Assembly (NCBI RefSeq): GCF_001998825.1 | Contig: NZ_MLHG01000016.1 | Span: 1-48,185, forward strand | Direction: 5' to 3' | DNA from: Rodentibacter mrazii | GTDB taxonomy: Bacteria > Pseudomonadota > Gammaproteobacteria > Enterobacterales > Pasteurellaceae | Length of the DNA stretch: 48,185 bases | Shown: positions 18,565 to 26,270 of the stretch, one piece after another | How the letters are laid out: the number at the start of each line of letters is the position of its first letter | Position numbering within the stretch: position 1 is the stretch's first letter | Notes under the pieces: model-generated | Told to the model about the DNA's origin: nothing | Database searches by the model: none | The model's input: only the letters and a program-made list of their open reading frames with translations | Translations under genes and position numbers: made by a program

Positions 18565-18815
18565 TTGAGCAGATCCTCTAAATCAACCGCATAGCTTTTT
18601 TCTTGCTGTCTTTCTTCCACAATCTTCGCAAGTTCGGCATCTTCTGCCAACTCTATTAAATATTCGTAAATATGGGGTGGAACGCAATAAAATGCAGGTT
18701 CATTGCGATTTAAAATGGCAATCGCCTCTCCTCCTGCCGCATTGAATGTTGCCATGGGATTGGTTTTTAGTTCGGTAATACTTGCTACGGTATTGGTTAA
18801 AATAATACTTGGCAT
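18561..18815 (-). CDS. Phd/YefM (StbD-like) antitoxin
   Basis: 84 residues: ITELKTNPMATFNAAGGEAI followed by AILNRNEPAFYCVPPHIYEYL, the pattern of Phd/YefM-type antitoxins paired with RelE-like toxins (StbD group). The N-terminal half should bind the operator, the C-terminal half the toxin. Upstream DNA (18820-18860) contains an AGTACT palindrome and AT-rich sequence that could hold the autoregulated promoter. It is a self-contained unit inside the late region. Confidence 0.9.
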   Translation of the reverse strand: MPSIILTNTVASITELKTNPMATFNAAGGEAIAILNRNEPAFYCVPPHIYEYLIELAEDAELAKIVEERQQEKSYAVDLEDLLK

Positions 18816-18877
18816 AAATAACGCTCCTCTTTTAGAGTACTATTTATCGCTCTTTATTTAGGTTTTGTCAATTAAAT

Positions 18878-19210
18878 TTACAAACTATCCAGCACAATCT
18901 TCACATAATCATCAAAGTCTTTATCACCTTGAGTTAAGTCAATAAAACGTTGGATAAATGGCTTTGTAATAAAGAGTGGATTTTCAATCACCAACACCAT
19001 CACACAGCCTTGGATTTTCCCTTCCTCCCTTGCCGTAAATACTTTGATTTTTGTGTATGGCGTTTGCCCTGCCCACACTTGGAAAAAATGCTGCCATTCC
19101 GGGCGTAGTTGAGCGTTTTGATCGTAATGCTCACCGACATAACTAAAAAGCTCAGCCAGTAAGGTTTGGGACTGAGCAATATCTTCAATTCGTTCTGTTT
19201 GGTATTTCAT
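18878..19210 (-). CDS. Hypothetical phage protein, faintly acetyltransferase-like
   Basis: 110 residues from ATG 19210; four residues longer if the ATG at 19222 inside the upstream gene is used. The middle (IKVFTAREEGKIQGCVMVLV) faintly resembles a GNAT beta-strand pair, and T7-like phages carry GNAT-like virion proteins, but the acetyl-CoA loop is not seen. It overlaps or abuts the 41-codon membrane gene upstream. Function unassigned. Confidence 0.6.
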   Translation of the reverse strand: MKYQTERIEDIAQSQTLLAELFSYVGEHYDQNAQLRPEWQHFFQVWAGQTPYTKIKVFTAREEGKIQGCVMVLVIENPLFITKPFIQRFIDLTQGDKDFDDYVKIVLDSL

Positions 19211-19212
19211 TT

Positions 19213-19338
19213 TTACCACCATTTAATTGCCGTAATTAAATTAGGCAATGCCCATACCATGCCGAAGATAAAGGCTAAGATAACAACGCAATAAGCAAAT
19301 TTCCGTGCTTTATCGGATTTATCGATGATTTCTAGCAT
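19213..19338 (-). CDS. Very small single-pass membrane protein (paralogue of 22060-22233)
   Basis: 41 codons: MLEIIDKSDKARKFAYCVVI, then a transmembrane segment (AFIFGMVWALPNLI) and the tail TAIKWW. It aligns with the 57-residue product of 22060-22233 (MLEVIDRSHKARAFAYLFLI), while its last residues match the end of the 32-residue product of 22237-22335 (NAIKWW). The basic N-terminal helix would stay in the cytoplasm. Function unknown. Confidence 0.65.
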   Translation of the reverse strand: MLEIIDKSDKARKFAYCVVILAFIFGMVWALPNLITAIKWW

Positions 19339-19413
19339 TTTGCGCACCTCATTAAATATGTTAAAATCCATTCAAAGTTTATTCCTTTTAAATCTAGCTT
19401 AACCGGAATGAAA

Positions 19414-19444
19414 AAAGCCGAGATACTGCAAATACCTCGGCTTT
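19414..19444. terminator. Intrinsic terminator after the nozzle-like gene
   Basis: AAAGCCGAG/CTCGGCTTT stem with a 13-base loop, 13 bases beyond the stop of the 19457-21103 gene. A and T runs flank it. Confidence 0.8.
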
Positions 19445-19456
19445 ATTTTTTGTATG

Positions 19457-21103
19457 TTACTCTGTTCCTAATTCCGCCACACTGGTTGCAATGTGATACT
19501 CCCACACTTCGCCTTTTCCTGTGATTTCCACATCAAAGAATAATGTGGCATAACCGGCTTTAAGGCGGTGTGGACGGCTGTCAATAACGGTTTTATCGCC
19601 CAGTACAACCGTATCTTGCACCATTTCACTACGATGCCGTTTATAGCCAATGTGCTTAACATAATTAGGTTCATAATCCTGCACCACCTTATATGCCGTC
19701 ATTGCCATATATTGTGGTAGATTATGTAAACGACCACGCCATCTAAAGGTTTTCCAATTATCCCCGGCATTCCATTGATAAATTCCATCATCAGTCGCAA
19801 AGAACAATTCATCTTGATCGCTACGATAGACAGCTTTAGGTTTAATGCTCAGTGTGGTTAATTGTTCAATTTGCACGTCTTCGTAAATCGAATCAGGGAC
19901 TTTAAAGCGGATAGAAATGCGATCGGTAAAACCAAAATAATAACCATCATGCACCACACCAATCATCTGCCAAGGGGCAAGAGCTTGCCATTGGTCTTTT
20001 GTATAAAGTGCGGTCGTCATCACCTTTGCTTGATTGCCGGCAAGCATCACTAACCCGTCTTTAGTCGCATAAAAACAAGCACCGTTATAAAGGCAAGCGG
20101 ATTGATACGAGATAATGGGCAGCGGTTCTTCTAACTGCGTGATAGAACGGCAACCTTGTGATTGGCAAGGACTTTCCATTTCAATCACGACTGGGTATTC
20201 GTCCGTTAAGATATACCCTGCTCGCTCACCACAAAGAAAGCGGATCGGCTTGCCGTTAAAGCGCCCATAGCGATAGGCTTCGGGGAAAGCGTGGGGCTTT
20301 AACGGTTCTGACAGCCAAAGCTCCGTTCCCACTAATCCACCAAGCTGACCGTTACCACAATACTGTAAATCGGTCATACATTCGTGTGGCGGTTCATATT
20401 CTTCCGTTAGACATTCTTCACCATAAACCGTATGGGCCTGATGAACATAACTGCCTATCCCAAAACTCACCTCATCAACCAATAAGAAATGGGCTTCGGC
20501 ATTTTGATCTTTGACTTGCTCACCATAATCAAGTTGAGTAACGGCACAATACAACCGCACTTTTTCGATAGAATAAGTCGGAAAAGATGTGGGCAGTCCG
20601 CTGATCACCACCGATTGATCGTTATGCACATAAATCGGATCACTCGGTAAACTTGGCGCACTTTCAAAACCAAATTCATCAACAAGCGTGTAAATGTATT
20701 GCCGTAGCTCTTGGTTAAAATCTTGGCTCAATGTTCCCAAGAATTGGGCATTGGGTGCGTTAAGTTCAACCGGAAAACCCAATCTGTTCCACTTATCATT
20801 GCAGGCATTATCTTTACGCTGAATAACGGGATAATCTTTAACACCACTCGCTACGATAAAACAACAATCTGTATCAATGCGGGAAAACGAGGCTTGGCAG
20901 TTATCACTTGCTAGAAAACAACATTTATCTACAAAGATTGAGTTGCCTGTTTTACCCGAGACTTTCTTATCCGTTCGCCACGGCCGCAATGTACCACGAG
21001 ATAAATCCACATCTTCGGCAACCTGAGCCATTGCTTGATGTAGATTGTTCGGGCGTTGCCGTGGGGCAATGCCACCAAATTGAGTGAGTTTGATTGAAGG
21101 CAT
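19457..21103 (-). CDS. Podovirus tail (nozzle/stabilisation-like) protein
   Basis: 548 residues from ATG 21103, with AAGGAAA just before it; a start 9 codons earlier would come out of the terminator. The N-terminus TQFGGIAPRQRPNNL, then AQVAEDVDLSRGTLRPW, is the signature of a family of podovirus tail proteins that precede a beta-propeller-like body. Body repeats include YILTDEYPVVIEMESPC and LFFATDDGIYQW. Many cysteines (CCFLASDNC, CECM-type pairs, QSQGCRS). It would form the lower tail tube through which DNA leaves. The family link is confident; the precise name (TTPB/gp10-like) is inference. Confidence 0.8.
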   Translation of the reverse strand: MPSIKLTQFGGIAPRQRPNNLHQAMAQVAEDVDLSRGTLRPWRTDKKVSGKTGNSIFVDKCCFLASDNCQASFSRIDTDCCFIVASGVKDYPVIQRKDNACNDKWNRLGFPVELNAPNAQFLGTLSQDFNQELRQYIYTLVDEFGFESAPSLPSDPIYVHNDQSVVISGLPTSFPTYSIEKVRLYCAVTQLDYGEQVKDQNAEAHFLLVDEVSFGIGSYVHQAHTVYGEECLTEEYEPPHECMTDLQYCGNGQLGGLVGTELWLSEPLKPHAFPEAYRYGRFNGKPIRFLCGERAGYILTDEYPVVIEMESPCQSQGCRSITQLEEPLPIISYQSACLYNGACFYATKDGLVMLAGNQAKVMTTALYTKDQWQALAPWQMIGVVHDGYYFGFTDRISIRFKVPDSIYEDVQIEQLTTLSIKPKAVYRSDQDELFFATDDGIYQWNAGDNWKTFRWRGRLHNLPQYMAMTAYKVVQDYEPNYVKHIGYKRHRSEMVQDTVVLGDKTVIDSRPHRLKAGYATLFFDVEITGKGEVWEYHIATSVAELGTE

Positions 21104-21122
21104 AGGTTTCCTTAAATGAAAA

Positions 21123-21149
21123 AACCGCACAATCTTGCGAAAGTGCGGT
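21123..21149 (-). terminator. Uptake-signal hairpin, copy 3
   Basis: Same 27-base hairpin as copy 2 (AACCGCAC, 12-base loop, GTGCGGT), between the KilA-N gene stop at 21167 and the nozzle-like gene start. Confidence 0.8.
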
Positions 21150-21166
21150 CGGTTTTGGTTAGTTTT

Positions 21167-21790
21167 TTAATTAAGTAATTGGTAAAAGGCTTTGACTAAT
21201 GCCAATCGTTCCGTGTTGGATTGAATAAACTGTTTGGCTTTCGTCATCGTCTGTTCAAGTGGATATTTGAAATTGTGGAGATACTGCCCACCAATTTCAT
21301 TTTCCATTTGACCGGGAATGTTTGTCTTCCGTAGTTTTTCTTGCATTTCGTGCGCTTGGAAGCAGAAACTATACATCTTGATAAAAAGGGCTAATGCCTC
21401 TTCGCTTTGGGTAATATTGTCAAAATGATAGTCCGGTTCTGGCAAAGCAAGCTGTTTCGGTTCATTCCGGTGCATTGCTAAAAATGCCCGTAACACAACT
21501 AAATGAAATTTCGGGCTAATCCACATTGCGTAGCTTAAGACAAGTTCTTCGCAAGCCCAAGTTCCTTGAATAGAAATATCTTTGCCACCACGAATAGTTT
21601 TAATAGCGAAGATCGTTTTTGTGCTTCGCTCATTTTCAATCTCTTTTGCTAATTCTTTGGTTTGTTCATTACGAGCAAATAAACTTGGACGATGCTTTGG
21701 ATCATTTCCGCTTGCCAAGTGAAGATCATTTAAGGAATAGAGATTGTCTAAAGTACGAATTGATTGATTTAAAATAGATAAGTTTGTCAT
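21167..21790 (-). CDS. KilA-N domain antirepressor-like protein (module C)
   Basis: 207 residues. The KilA-N DNA-binding domain fills ~1-110: LYSLNDLHLASGNDPKHRP, GTWACEELVLSYAMWISPKF, HLVVLRAFLAM. The C-terminal part is helical. Closely related to the product of 42222-42887 (first 25 residues nearly identical). GGAG precedes the ATG, which follows a C4-type RNA and structured leader. KilA-N proteins of this layout are phage antirepressors, expressed to relieve CI repression. Its place in the middle of the late genes is unusual. Confidence 0.88.
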   Translation of the reverse strand: MTNLSILNQSIRTLDNLYSLNDLHLASGNDPKHRPSLFARNEQTKELAKEIENERSTKTIFAIKTIRGGKDISIQGTWACEELVLSYAMWISPKFHLVVLRAFLAMHRNEPKQLALPEPDYHFDNITQSEEALALFIKMYSFCFQAHEMQEKLRKTNIPGQMENEIGGQYLHNFKYPLEQTMTKAKQFIQSNTERLALVKAFYQLLN

Positions 21791-21841
21791 AACGACACTC
21801 CGTTAATTTTCGAAATTAAGATTTCCCTAAATAAATAGGGA

Positions 21842-21916
21842 GCCAAGAGGTTCGAAAGCCTAACGGTAGGCTGGAGTTATTCCCCTTTCGGGTATTGTAT
21901 TCCTCACCCTCTCGGC
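21842..21916 (-). ncRNA. Structured leader (C4 target) of module C
   Basis: On the minus strand GCCGAGAGG (21908-21916) pairs with CCTCTTGGC (21842-21850) with one G-U pair, enclosing a CCC-GAAA-GGG hairpin and a GCCTA/TAGGC hairpin. The TTTCGA at 21852-21857 complements the loop TCGAAA of the C4 RNA just upstream. The same fold, with different bases, occurs in modules A and B. It lies about 50 bases before the KilA-N start. Confidence 0.75.
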
Positions 21917-21987
21917 ATAGATTGAATTTTAGGTATGCACAATCAAAATTCGTTGGAAGAGAGAAAAGAGATCACGAATTTTACGCA

Positions 21988-22046
21988 TAAAAAAACCGCT
22001 ATGCTTTCGGGTGCGGATTTCCGCCGTTAAGGTTTCGACACCTTGG
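21988..22046 (-). ncRNA. C4-type antisense RNA, module C
   Basis: Starts about 7 bases after a TAGTAT -10 box. The first hairpin is AAGGTGTCGAAACCTT (22029-22044), the second GGCGGAAATCCGCAC. A weak CCG/CGG stem followed by seven T forms the terminator. GGTGTCGAAACC matches the recurring first hairpin of phage C4 antisense RNAs (P1 c4 type), which block translation of a downstream antirepressor. The C4 assignment is from memory of the motif. Confidence 0.75.
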
Positions 22047-22051
22047 GCGAG

Positions 22052-22080
22052 ATACTACTTTAGCTTTGGCGTAAGGTCAA
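22052..22080 (-). promoter_or_regulatory. Promoter of module C
   Basis: TTGACC (22075-22080), 17-bp spacer, TAGTAT (22052-22057) on the minus strand. The same layout, TTGAC(A)-17-TAGGAT, precedes the C4 RNAs of modules A and B. It lies inside the end of the 57-residue membrane gene. Confidence 0.75.
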
Positions 22081-22233
22081 GATAAAATCTGATAACGCCT
22101 TTAAAAAGTTTGGCGATACCCATAGCAACGCAATAATAAAAACGAAAATAAGGAATAAATAAGCAAAAGCTCGTGCTTTGTGAGAGCGGTCAATGACTTC
22201 TAGCATTTTCCTATTTGAGCCTTCTTTACTCAT
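22060..22233 (-). CDS. Very small single-pass membrane protein
   Basis: 57 residues. A basic start (MSKEGSNRKMLEVIDRSHKA) leads to one transmembrane segment (LFLIFVFIIALLWVS) and a short tail. Paralogous to the 41-residue product of 19213-19338. Its coding sequence contains the promoter of the C4/KilA-N module C. It follows the 32-residue gene by 3 bases. Function unknown. Confidence 0.6.
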   Translation of the reverse strand: MSKEGSNRKMLEVIDRSHKARAFAYLFLIFVFIIALLWVSPNFLKALSDFILTLRQS

Positions 22234-22236
22234 TGT

Positions 22237-22389
<153 letters not shown>

Positions 22390-22420
22390 TTATTACTCAT
22401 TCTGTATCAATGGGTAAAGA

Positions 22421-22451
22421 AAAACCCGATTGTTGGTCGCAATCGGGTTTT
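22421..22451. terminator. Intrinsic terminator
   Basis: AAAACCCGATTG and CAATCGGGTTTT, a perfect 12-bp stem with a 7-base loop and a T run on the plus side. It closes the lysis gene group on the left. Confidence 0.85.
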
Positions 22452-22634
22452 GTTTTTTCCGATTACGTTGCTTTATTATTGCAACGTTGATTTTGTGTGA
22501 AGAGAGGAAAGACTTCAGCACTAGCACGTTGTGAGAAGTATTTTCACAATTTAGTCCCTGAATTTCTTTTAAAGTACTTTAAAGAAAATGTCATGCAAGT
22601 CATTGACTGCAACCCCGATTTTTTGGATTGGGGT
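22452..22634. other. Gene-free stretch after the endopeptidase gene with palindromes
   Basis: No gene with a start and ribosome site is visible, and no Rz/Rz1-type spanin is recognisable here. It holds a CGTTGC/GCAACG hairpin (22469-22489) and a perfect 16-bp palindrome TTTAAAGTACTTTAAA (22568-22583), which could be an operator or part of a lost gene. A CCCC/GGGG hairpin follows the endopeptidase stop. Confidence 0.4.
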
Positions 22635-23039
22635 TTACGGATAAACCGCTTTCAGTAATTCAAAATGTGGGCCATCATAGAACTTTTCGTCATCACTTCT
22701 GCCGTTGCGATTCCAATCACCGCCCCAACGAATAGGAATTTTTAATTCTTTAGAAGCTTGGAACATCGCTTTTGAAAGCTTTCCAAATTTCTCTAAATCA
22801 TTCCAATCCAGCGGATAAGGGACAATATCAACAGCGTGTCCGGTTAAATGACGGCTGTTCATTGTTTTGGTTGCACCTTGTGCAAATAAACGCTTTTGTT
22901 TAGCTTTACTACGCAATCCCTCAATCACAGTAAAATCGATTTCGGAAATTTCCAACGCTCTGCGAACTACTTTAACTAAATCTGAATGAACACCTTTGAG
23001 ATTATCCAAACTTCGTTGGCTAAATCGAAACTTACCCAT
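22635..23039 (-). CDS. Endolysin: M15-family L-alanyl-D-glutamate peptidase
   Basis: 134 residues, like phage T5 endolysin in size and motifs. It cuts the L-Ala to D-Glu (peptide) bond of peptidoglycan. Zinc ligands: H64 and D71 in SRHLTGHAVD, and H125 in DGPHFEL. The start at 23039 follows GGGGAGA and overlaps the end of the holin gene by 8 bases. No signal peptide, so release depends on the holin. The phage thus has two different wall enzymes: this and the GH24 lysozyme at 16945. Confidence 0.92.
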   Translation of the reverse strand: MGKFRFSQRSLDNLKGVHSDLVKVVRRALEISEIDFTVIEGLRSKAKQKRLFAQGATKTMNSRHLTGHAVDIVPYPLDWNDLEKFGKLSKAMFQASKELKIPIRWGGDWNRNGRSDDEKFYDGPHFELLKAVYP

Positions 23040-23361
23040 TATTTCTCCCCTTAGCTTGAATTGAGTAGCGAAGCGCCATTGCCCGCACTTTATCAATACC
23101 CAGTAACGCCACGATTGCGCCGATAGCAACGGATAGCTTTGGTGGCAGTGCTAAATACTCAAGTACCGATTCACTTGCGACAGCAATTAAACCGCAGAGA
23201 ATACTTTCAACAATCACTCTGGTTTTCTTGCGCTCTTTGCCGATATAGCAAATGCGGAAAATAGCAATAAAAAACGCCATCATAAAACTATGAATGGCGT
23301 TGAGGTTTGCTTGAATATAGGCGGCAATCATCGCCCATAAATTTGGATCTTTAGTTGGCAT
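23032..23361 (-). CDS. Holin (class with about three membrane segments)
   Basis: 109 residues from ATG 23361 (MPTKDPNLWAM), chosen because GGTGGAG lies 7 bases before it. Hydrophobic segments are about IHSFMMAFFIAIFRICYIG, VIVESILCGLIAVASES and LSVAIGAIVALLGI, and the C-terminus is basic (RYSIQAKGRNNG). This matches lambdoid holin family 3 (lambda S-like superfamily). It is directly followed by, and overlaps, the endolysin gene. Confidence 0.85.
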   Translation of the reverse strand: MPTKDPNLWAMIAAYIQANLNAIHSFMMAFFIAIFRICYIGKERKKTRVIVESILCGLIAVASESVLEYLALPPKLSVAIGAIVALLGIDKVRAMALRYSIQAKGRNNG

Positions 23362-23551
23362 TTTCATACTCCACCCCATTGGGCTTATAGTCGGAACAGC
23401 CACAATCTTCACAACGGGTTGCCAGTTCTACAATTTCACGCTCAATCACTCGTTCGGTTGGACGTGGCACGCTAATTTGACTTGCAAGCCCTTCATCTTT
23501 GTTTTTGCAGCATTGACACTTTTTGCATTTTTCAATCACTTTACAGGTCAT
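23351..23551 (-). CDS. Small Cys-rich protein, possible zinc ribbon
   Basis: 66 residues with CxxCxxC-type clusters at both ends: CKKCQCCKNK near the N-terminus and CEDCGCSDY near the C-terminus. Two paired clusters could bind zinc. GGAGG lies before the start, and stop/start overlap with the neighbours on both sides. Not recognised as a named family. Confidence 0.65.
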   Translation of the reverse strand: MTCKVIEKCKKCQCCKNKDEGLASQISVPRPTERVIEREIVELATRCEDCGCSDYKPNGVEYENAN

Positions 23552-24219
23552 TAAATCCTCCCTTTATATGCAATAGAATGTCCGCCCGTTTCAAAACGTT
23601 GCATGACATCAATTTTTGCCTGTGCAATGCCTTGTTTAAAACGTGTGTCGTAGAACATCGCCATCTGCGGATCGGCAAAATTGTACTGTCGCATTAACAA
23701 CAAATTCGCTAATGCTCCATTCACGACAACATCGTGATAGCGGTCGAATAAAAGTTTATCCACTTCACAGGCACTTTGTGTCGGCATCGCGAAATAACGA
23801 ATATAAAGCTGATTTTCTTTGTCGGCTTTTGGTGTGTTATGCAGAATGATTTTGTCGTTTGGTTCAAAATCAAAACCCTCTTTGCAAAAAAACGGTGAAA
23901 TTTGACCGCTCTTTAGTGCCACTTTATCGACATAATGCACCTGTTCATGATCGCCATTATCCAAATAATAGTCACGCACACCGGCTTGCACATCTAAACG
24001 AAGTTCACGTTTCAACAATCGACTATCTCGAGCTAAGATTTGTGCTGATTGACGTAAATATTCCAATGCCACATCATCCGGCACGCCTTTTGCCACAAGC
24101 GTTACTCGAGGTAAGAACGCATCTAAACCGATAAACTCTACGTCCCGTCCGTCATTGTCGCAGGTAAAAATGACGGGATTGGTGCTGTTACATTTAGGTT
24201 TGATACAACCGCATGACAT
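23551..24219 (-). CDS. Head-tail adaptor-like protein
   Basis: 222 residues from ATG 24219 (GGAGAAAATAT before it; an earlier start would read through the hairpin). After MSCGCIKPKC the body has PDDVALEYLRQSAQILARDSRLLKRELRLDVQ followed by GVRDYYLD, a pattern seen in podovirus adaptor or tail-tube A proteins. The end is helical (DTRFKQGIAQAKIDVMQRF). It would join portal and nozzle. The assignment rests on pattern and location downstream of the capsid genes. Confidence 0.6.
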   Translation of the reverse strand: MSCGCIKPKCNSTNPVIFTCDNDGRDVEFIGLDAFLPRVTLVAKGVPDDVALEYLRQSAQILARDSRLLKRELRLDVQAGVRDYYLDNGDHEQVHYVDKVALKSGQISPFFCKEGFDFEPNDKIILHNTPKADKENQLYIRYFAMPTQSACEVDKLLFDRYHDVVVNGALANLLLMRQYNFADPQMAMFYDTRFKQGIAQAKIDVMQRFETGGHSIAYKGRI

Positions 24220-24236
24220 ATATTTTCTCCATAAAA

Positions 24237-24265
24237 AACCGCACAATCTTGCGAAAGTGCGATCG
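24237..24265 (-). terminator. Uptake-signal hairpin, copy 4 (decayed)
   Basis: AACCGCAC and GTGCGATC arms around the shared loop. One base of the uptake signal has changed (GCGGT to GCGAT), which weakens the stem. T run on the minus strand. Confidence 0.65.
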
Positions 24266-24267
24266 GT

Positions 24268-24789
24268 TTAAAATGCAAAATCAAGTTGTTCCATTTGGGT
24301 TAATCGCTGCCTAACTTCTTCATAGGCGTGCTTTTCCTTTTTTCGCTTTTGTAATGCTCTCCCCGCTTCACTACCACGTTTTTTAGACTCACTTTCGTTT
24401 TCTTCTAACTCTTCACGTTGTTGACGAATATCTTCCCATTTGGCAACACCCAGAGTCCAATAATCCCATAGTACTTCATAACAATCTTTTTGGTATTCAA
24501 TGAGCTTGTCTTTAATTTCAGGTTTAACACGAGATGGATTTACGCCAAACAACCACCCATTGAGATAATAGAGAGGCAAACAAACCGCATCTTGTTCACC
24601 ACCATTTGAAGGTATTCGTATTACACGAATACCTTGGGATAACACTTCATTACGCTGTAAACGTTCAAATTGTGCGTGCCAAACTAAACCGATATTCTCG
24701 GCAATTTGTTTCATCGGTACGTAAGGCTTATTTTCGTGATTAATCACTAAAATATCCAAGCCTAAGAATTTTGCTTTTAATGTCTTCAT
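24268..24789 (-). CDS. P22-type antirepressor N-domain protein
   Basis: 173 residues. The N-terminal ~115 residues fit the P22 antirepressor N-domain: NKPYVPMKQIAENIGLVWHA, QFERLQRNEVLSQGIRVI, CLPLYYLNGWLFGVNPSRVKPE. The C-terminal part is a charged coiled coil (EELEENESESKKRGSEAG). P22 Ant binds and inactivates CI-type repressors. Together with the KilA-N genes this gives several antirepressor-like genes in one prophage. Confidence 0.88.
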   Translation of the reverse strand: MKTLKAKFLGLDILVINHENKPYVPMKQIAENIGLVWHAQFERLQRNEVLSQGIRVIRIPSNGGEQDAVCLPLYYLNGWLFGVNPSRVKPEIKDKLIEYQKDCYEVLWDYWTLGVAKWEDIRQQREELEENESESKKRGSEAGRALQKRKKEKHAYEEVRQRLTQMEQLDFAF

Positions 24790-24819
24790 TATTCCTCCTA
24801 TTAAATTTTTGGATAATAA

Positions 24820-24847
24820 AAAACCCGACCTTTTCTGATCGGGTTTT
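24820..24847. terminator. Intrinsic terminator
   Basis: AAAACCCGA/TCGGGTTTT stem with a 10-base loop. It separates the antirepressor gene from the plus-strand gene at 24898 and works in both directions. Confidence 0.75.
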
Positions 24848-24897
24848 ATGTGGTTAAATAAAAAGACAAAAGCCCCATAACACTGGAGAAACTGCTG

Positions 24898-25092
24898 ATG
24901 ATTTTTATCATCATAAAAATTGTGTATATTACGCTTTTTATGTCTTTATTTGGTTTAATCGGTTATTTCAAGATTTTCAGCCGTAATCGCCCCTTAACGT
25001 TAAAATCTCTCTTTGCTTTAGGTGGTTTATTGTTCTTTTTTGAATTCCTTCTACCTGTATTTTTCTTTCTATGGAGTAGGGCTATTCAATAA
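24898..25092 (+). CDS. Possible small membrane protein on the opposite strand
   Basis: 64 residues with two hydrophobic segments (IFIIIKIVYITLFMSLFGLIG and ALGGLLFFFEFLLPVFFFLW) joined by a basic loop (FSRNRPLTLK). GGAG lies 9 bases before the ATG. It runs against the surrounding late genes and overlaps the 3' end of 25069-25608 by 24 bases. A lysogenic-conversion gene is possible; a chance hydrophobic frame is the alternative. No promoter could be placed with confidence. Confidence 0.45.
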   Translation: MIFIIIKIVYITLFMSLFGLIGYFKIFSRNRPLTLKSLFALGGLLFFFEFLLPVFFFLWSRAIQ

Positions 25093-25608
25093 GGTTTTCA
25101 CCTTTTCATATTGCTGTTTGCTGATCATAATATTTACAGGCTCTGTCCAGCTCCCAGTTATCGAAAATGGTGTGCCAAATTCTGTCTGCAAGAGAGAATA
25201 CCCTGTATTAGTCAGGTCTAAGGGTTTTGAAAATTCATCGCTCAGAGCATAATTAACTTGCCCAACAAGGAAGTAATTTCCCCTTTGCTGAATAACTTCG
25301 CCATCAAATGAACCACTAATGACCACACCGCCTATCGCCCACAACGGATTATTGATTTGCCATACTTCACGCTCTTCCATTAGGCGATAACCGTTTTTGA
25401 AATTTAACCTTTCTCCATTTAAAATTTGCCTAATAAATGCAGAATGTAGGCTTTCTTGGTTCAATTTTCCTAACTTACCATTTGTGGTAACTAATGTTTG
25501 AACAGCCTGATTTACGCCCATTTGCTCAAGTGTTACCGGCTTGCCATCCGCTAACAAATAGTACAACACCAAATGGAGTGATGTTGCCTTACTATTTTCT
25601 ACATTCAC
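25069..25608 (-). CDS. Hypothetical phage protein, beta-rich
   Basis: 179 residues. The C-terminal half alternates in a beta-sandwich-like way: GVVISGSFDGEVIQQRGNYF, GQVNYALSDEFSKPLDLT, FSITGSWTEPVNIMIS. This is loosely like small effector or immunity domains, but no family is assigned. The start overlaps the preceding adaptor gene by 4 bases, so it is in the head-assembly operon and may be structural. Confidence 0.6.
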   Translation of the reverse strand: MNVENSKATSLHLVLYYLLADGKPVTLEQMGVNQAVQTLVTTNGKLGKLNQESLHSAFIRQILNGERLNFKNGYRLMEEREVWQINNPLWAIGGVVISGSFDGEVIQQRGNYFLVGQVNYALSDEFSKPLDLTNTGYSLLQTEFGTPFSITGSWTEPVNIMISKQQYEKVKTLLNSPTP

Positions 25609-26270
25609 GATGGATTACTCCGCTGATAACCTTGTTGTTGCTGAATATGTGAAAATGCCCTTCTAGCCTGAGTTTGCATTGCAATCCCATTTAAGAACTG
25701 CTTATAATGCAGTGCTGATTTCTGCTGGGAACTCATACTTTCCGTCTCCGCCCCAAATAAGCGATATAGCACATAATCCACCAATGCCGCATAGTTTTCC
25801 GTAACGATTTCATCAAGCTCATCTCCTGCTTTTATTTGAGTCGGTTTTACCGCACAAGTCATTCTGGCATAGACCGTTTCATTCGGGCTGACAGGTGGTT
25901 TTACCGTGAATTGATTGTCCGTATTGGCTACCTTGCTGTAACTGCGTGCATCCGTTTTTCGATTAGAACAATTGCGCTTACCAAATGCGCTCTGAGCGGC
26001 ATCATCGACGTCCTTTAGTTCCGCAATAAAATTGCCATGTGCATCAGTAATCGCATCCACCGAATAAAGCAAATCACAACAACAGGGTTGCTGCAGATCG
26101 CTATCGTCCAGTTTCGCCACGACCGTTTTTATGAACCGAGACGGATTAAGTTTGAACATTTCTGCCATAGCCTCATTGAGATAATCCAAAATAAGCGGAT
26201 CTTCAATGCGATCTGCATCAACATCGTTGTAATCGAACCGAACACGCAGAATAAAATCTGCGGTGTTCAT
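25605..26270 (-). CDS. Phage adaptor protein (DUF6682-like)
   Basis: 221 residues. The pattern DRIEDPLILDYLNEAMAEMF, then LNPSRFIKTVVAKLD, VDAITDAHGNFIAELKDVDD and a later PPVSPNETVYARM, is that of adaptor proteins placed after the capsid gene in BPP-1/BcepC6B-like podoviruses. It probably forms a ring below the portal. One CCC motif (QPCCCDLLYS). 4-base overlap with the next gene, 1-base overlap with the 68-residue gene. Confidence 0.7.
   Translation of the reverse strand: MNTADFILRVRFDYNDVDADRIEDPLILDYLNEAMAEMFKLNPSRFIKTVVAKLDDSDLQQPCCCDLLYSVDAITDAHGNFIAELKDVDDAAQSAFGKRNCSNRKTDARSYSKVANTDNQFTVKPPVSPNETVYARMTCAVKPTQIKAGDELDEIVTENYAALVDYVLYRLFGAETESMSSQQKSALHYKQFLNGIAMQTQARRAFSHIQQQQGYQRSNPS

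Noticed and set aside
18878-19210. Firm call of a GNAT acetyltransferase
   Set aside because: Only a faint beta-strand resemblance; the acetyl-CoA binding loop is not visible.
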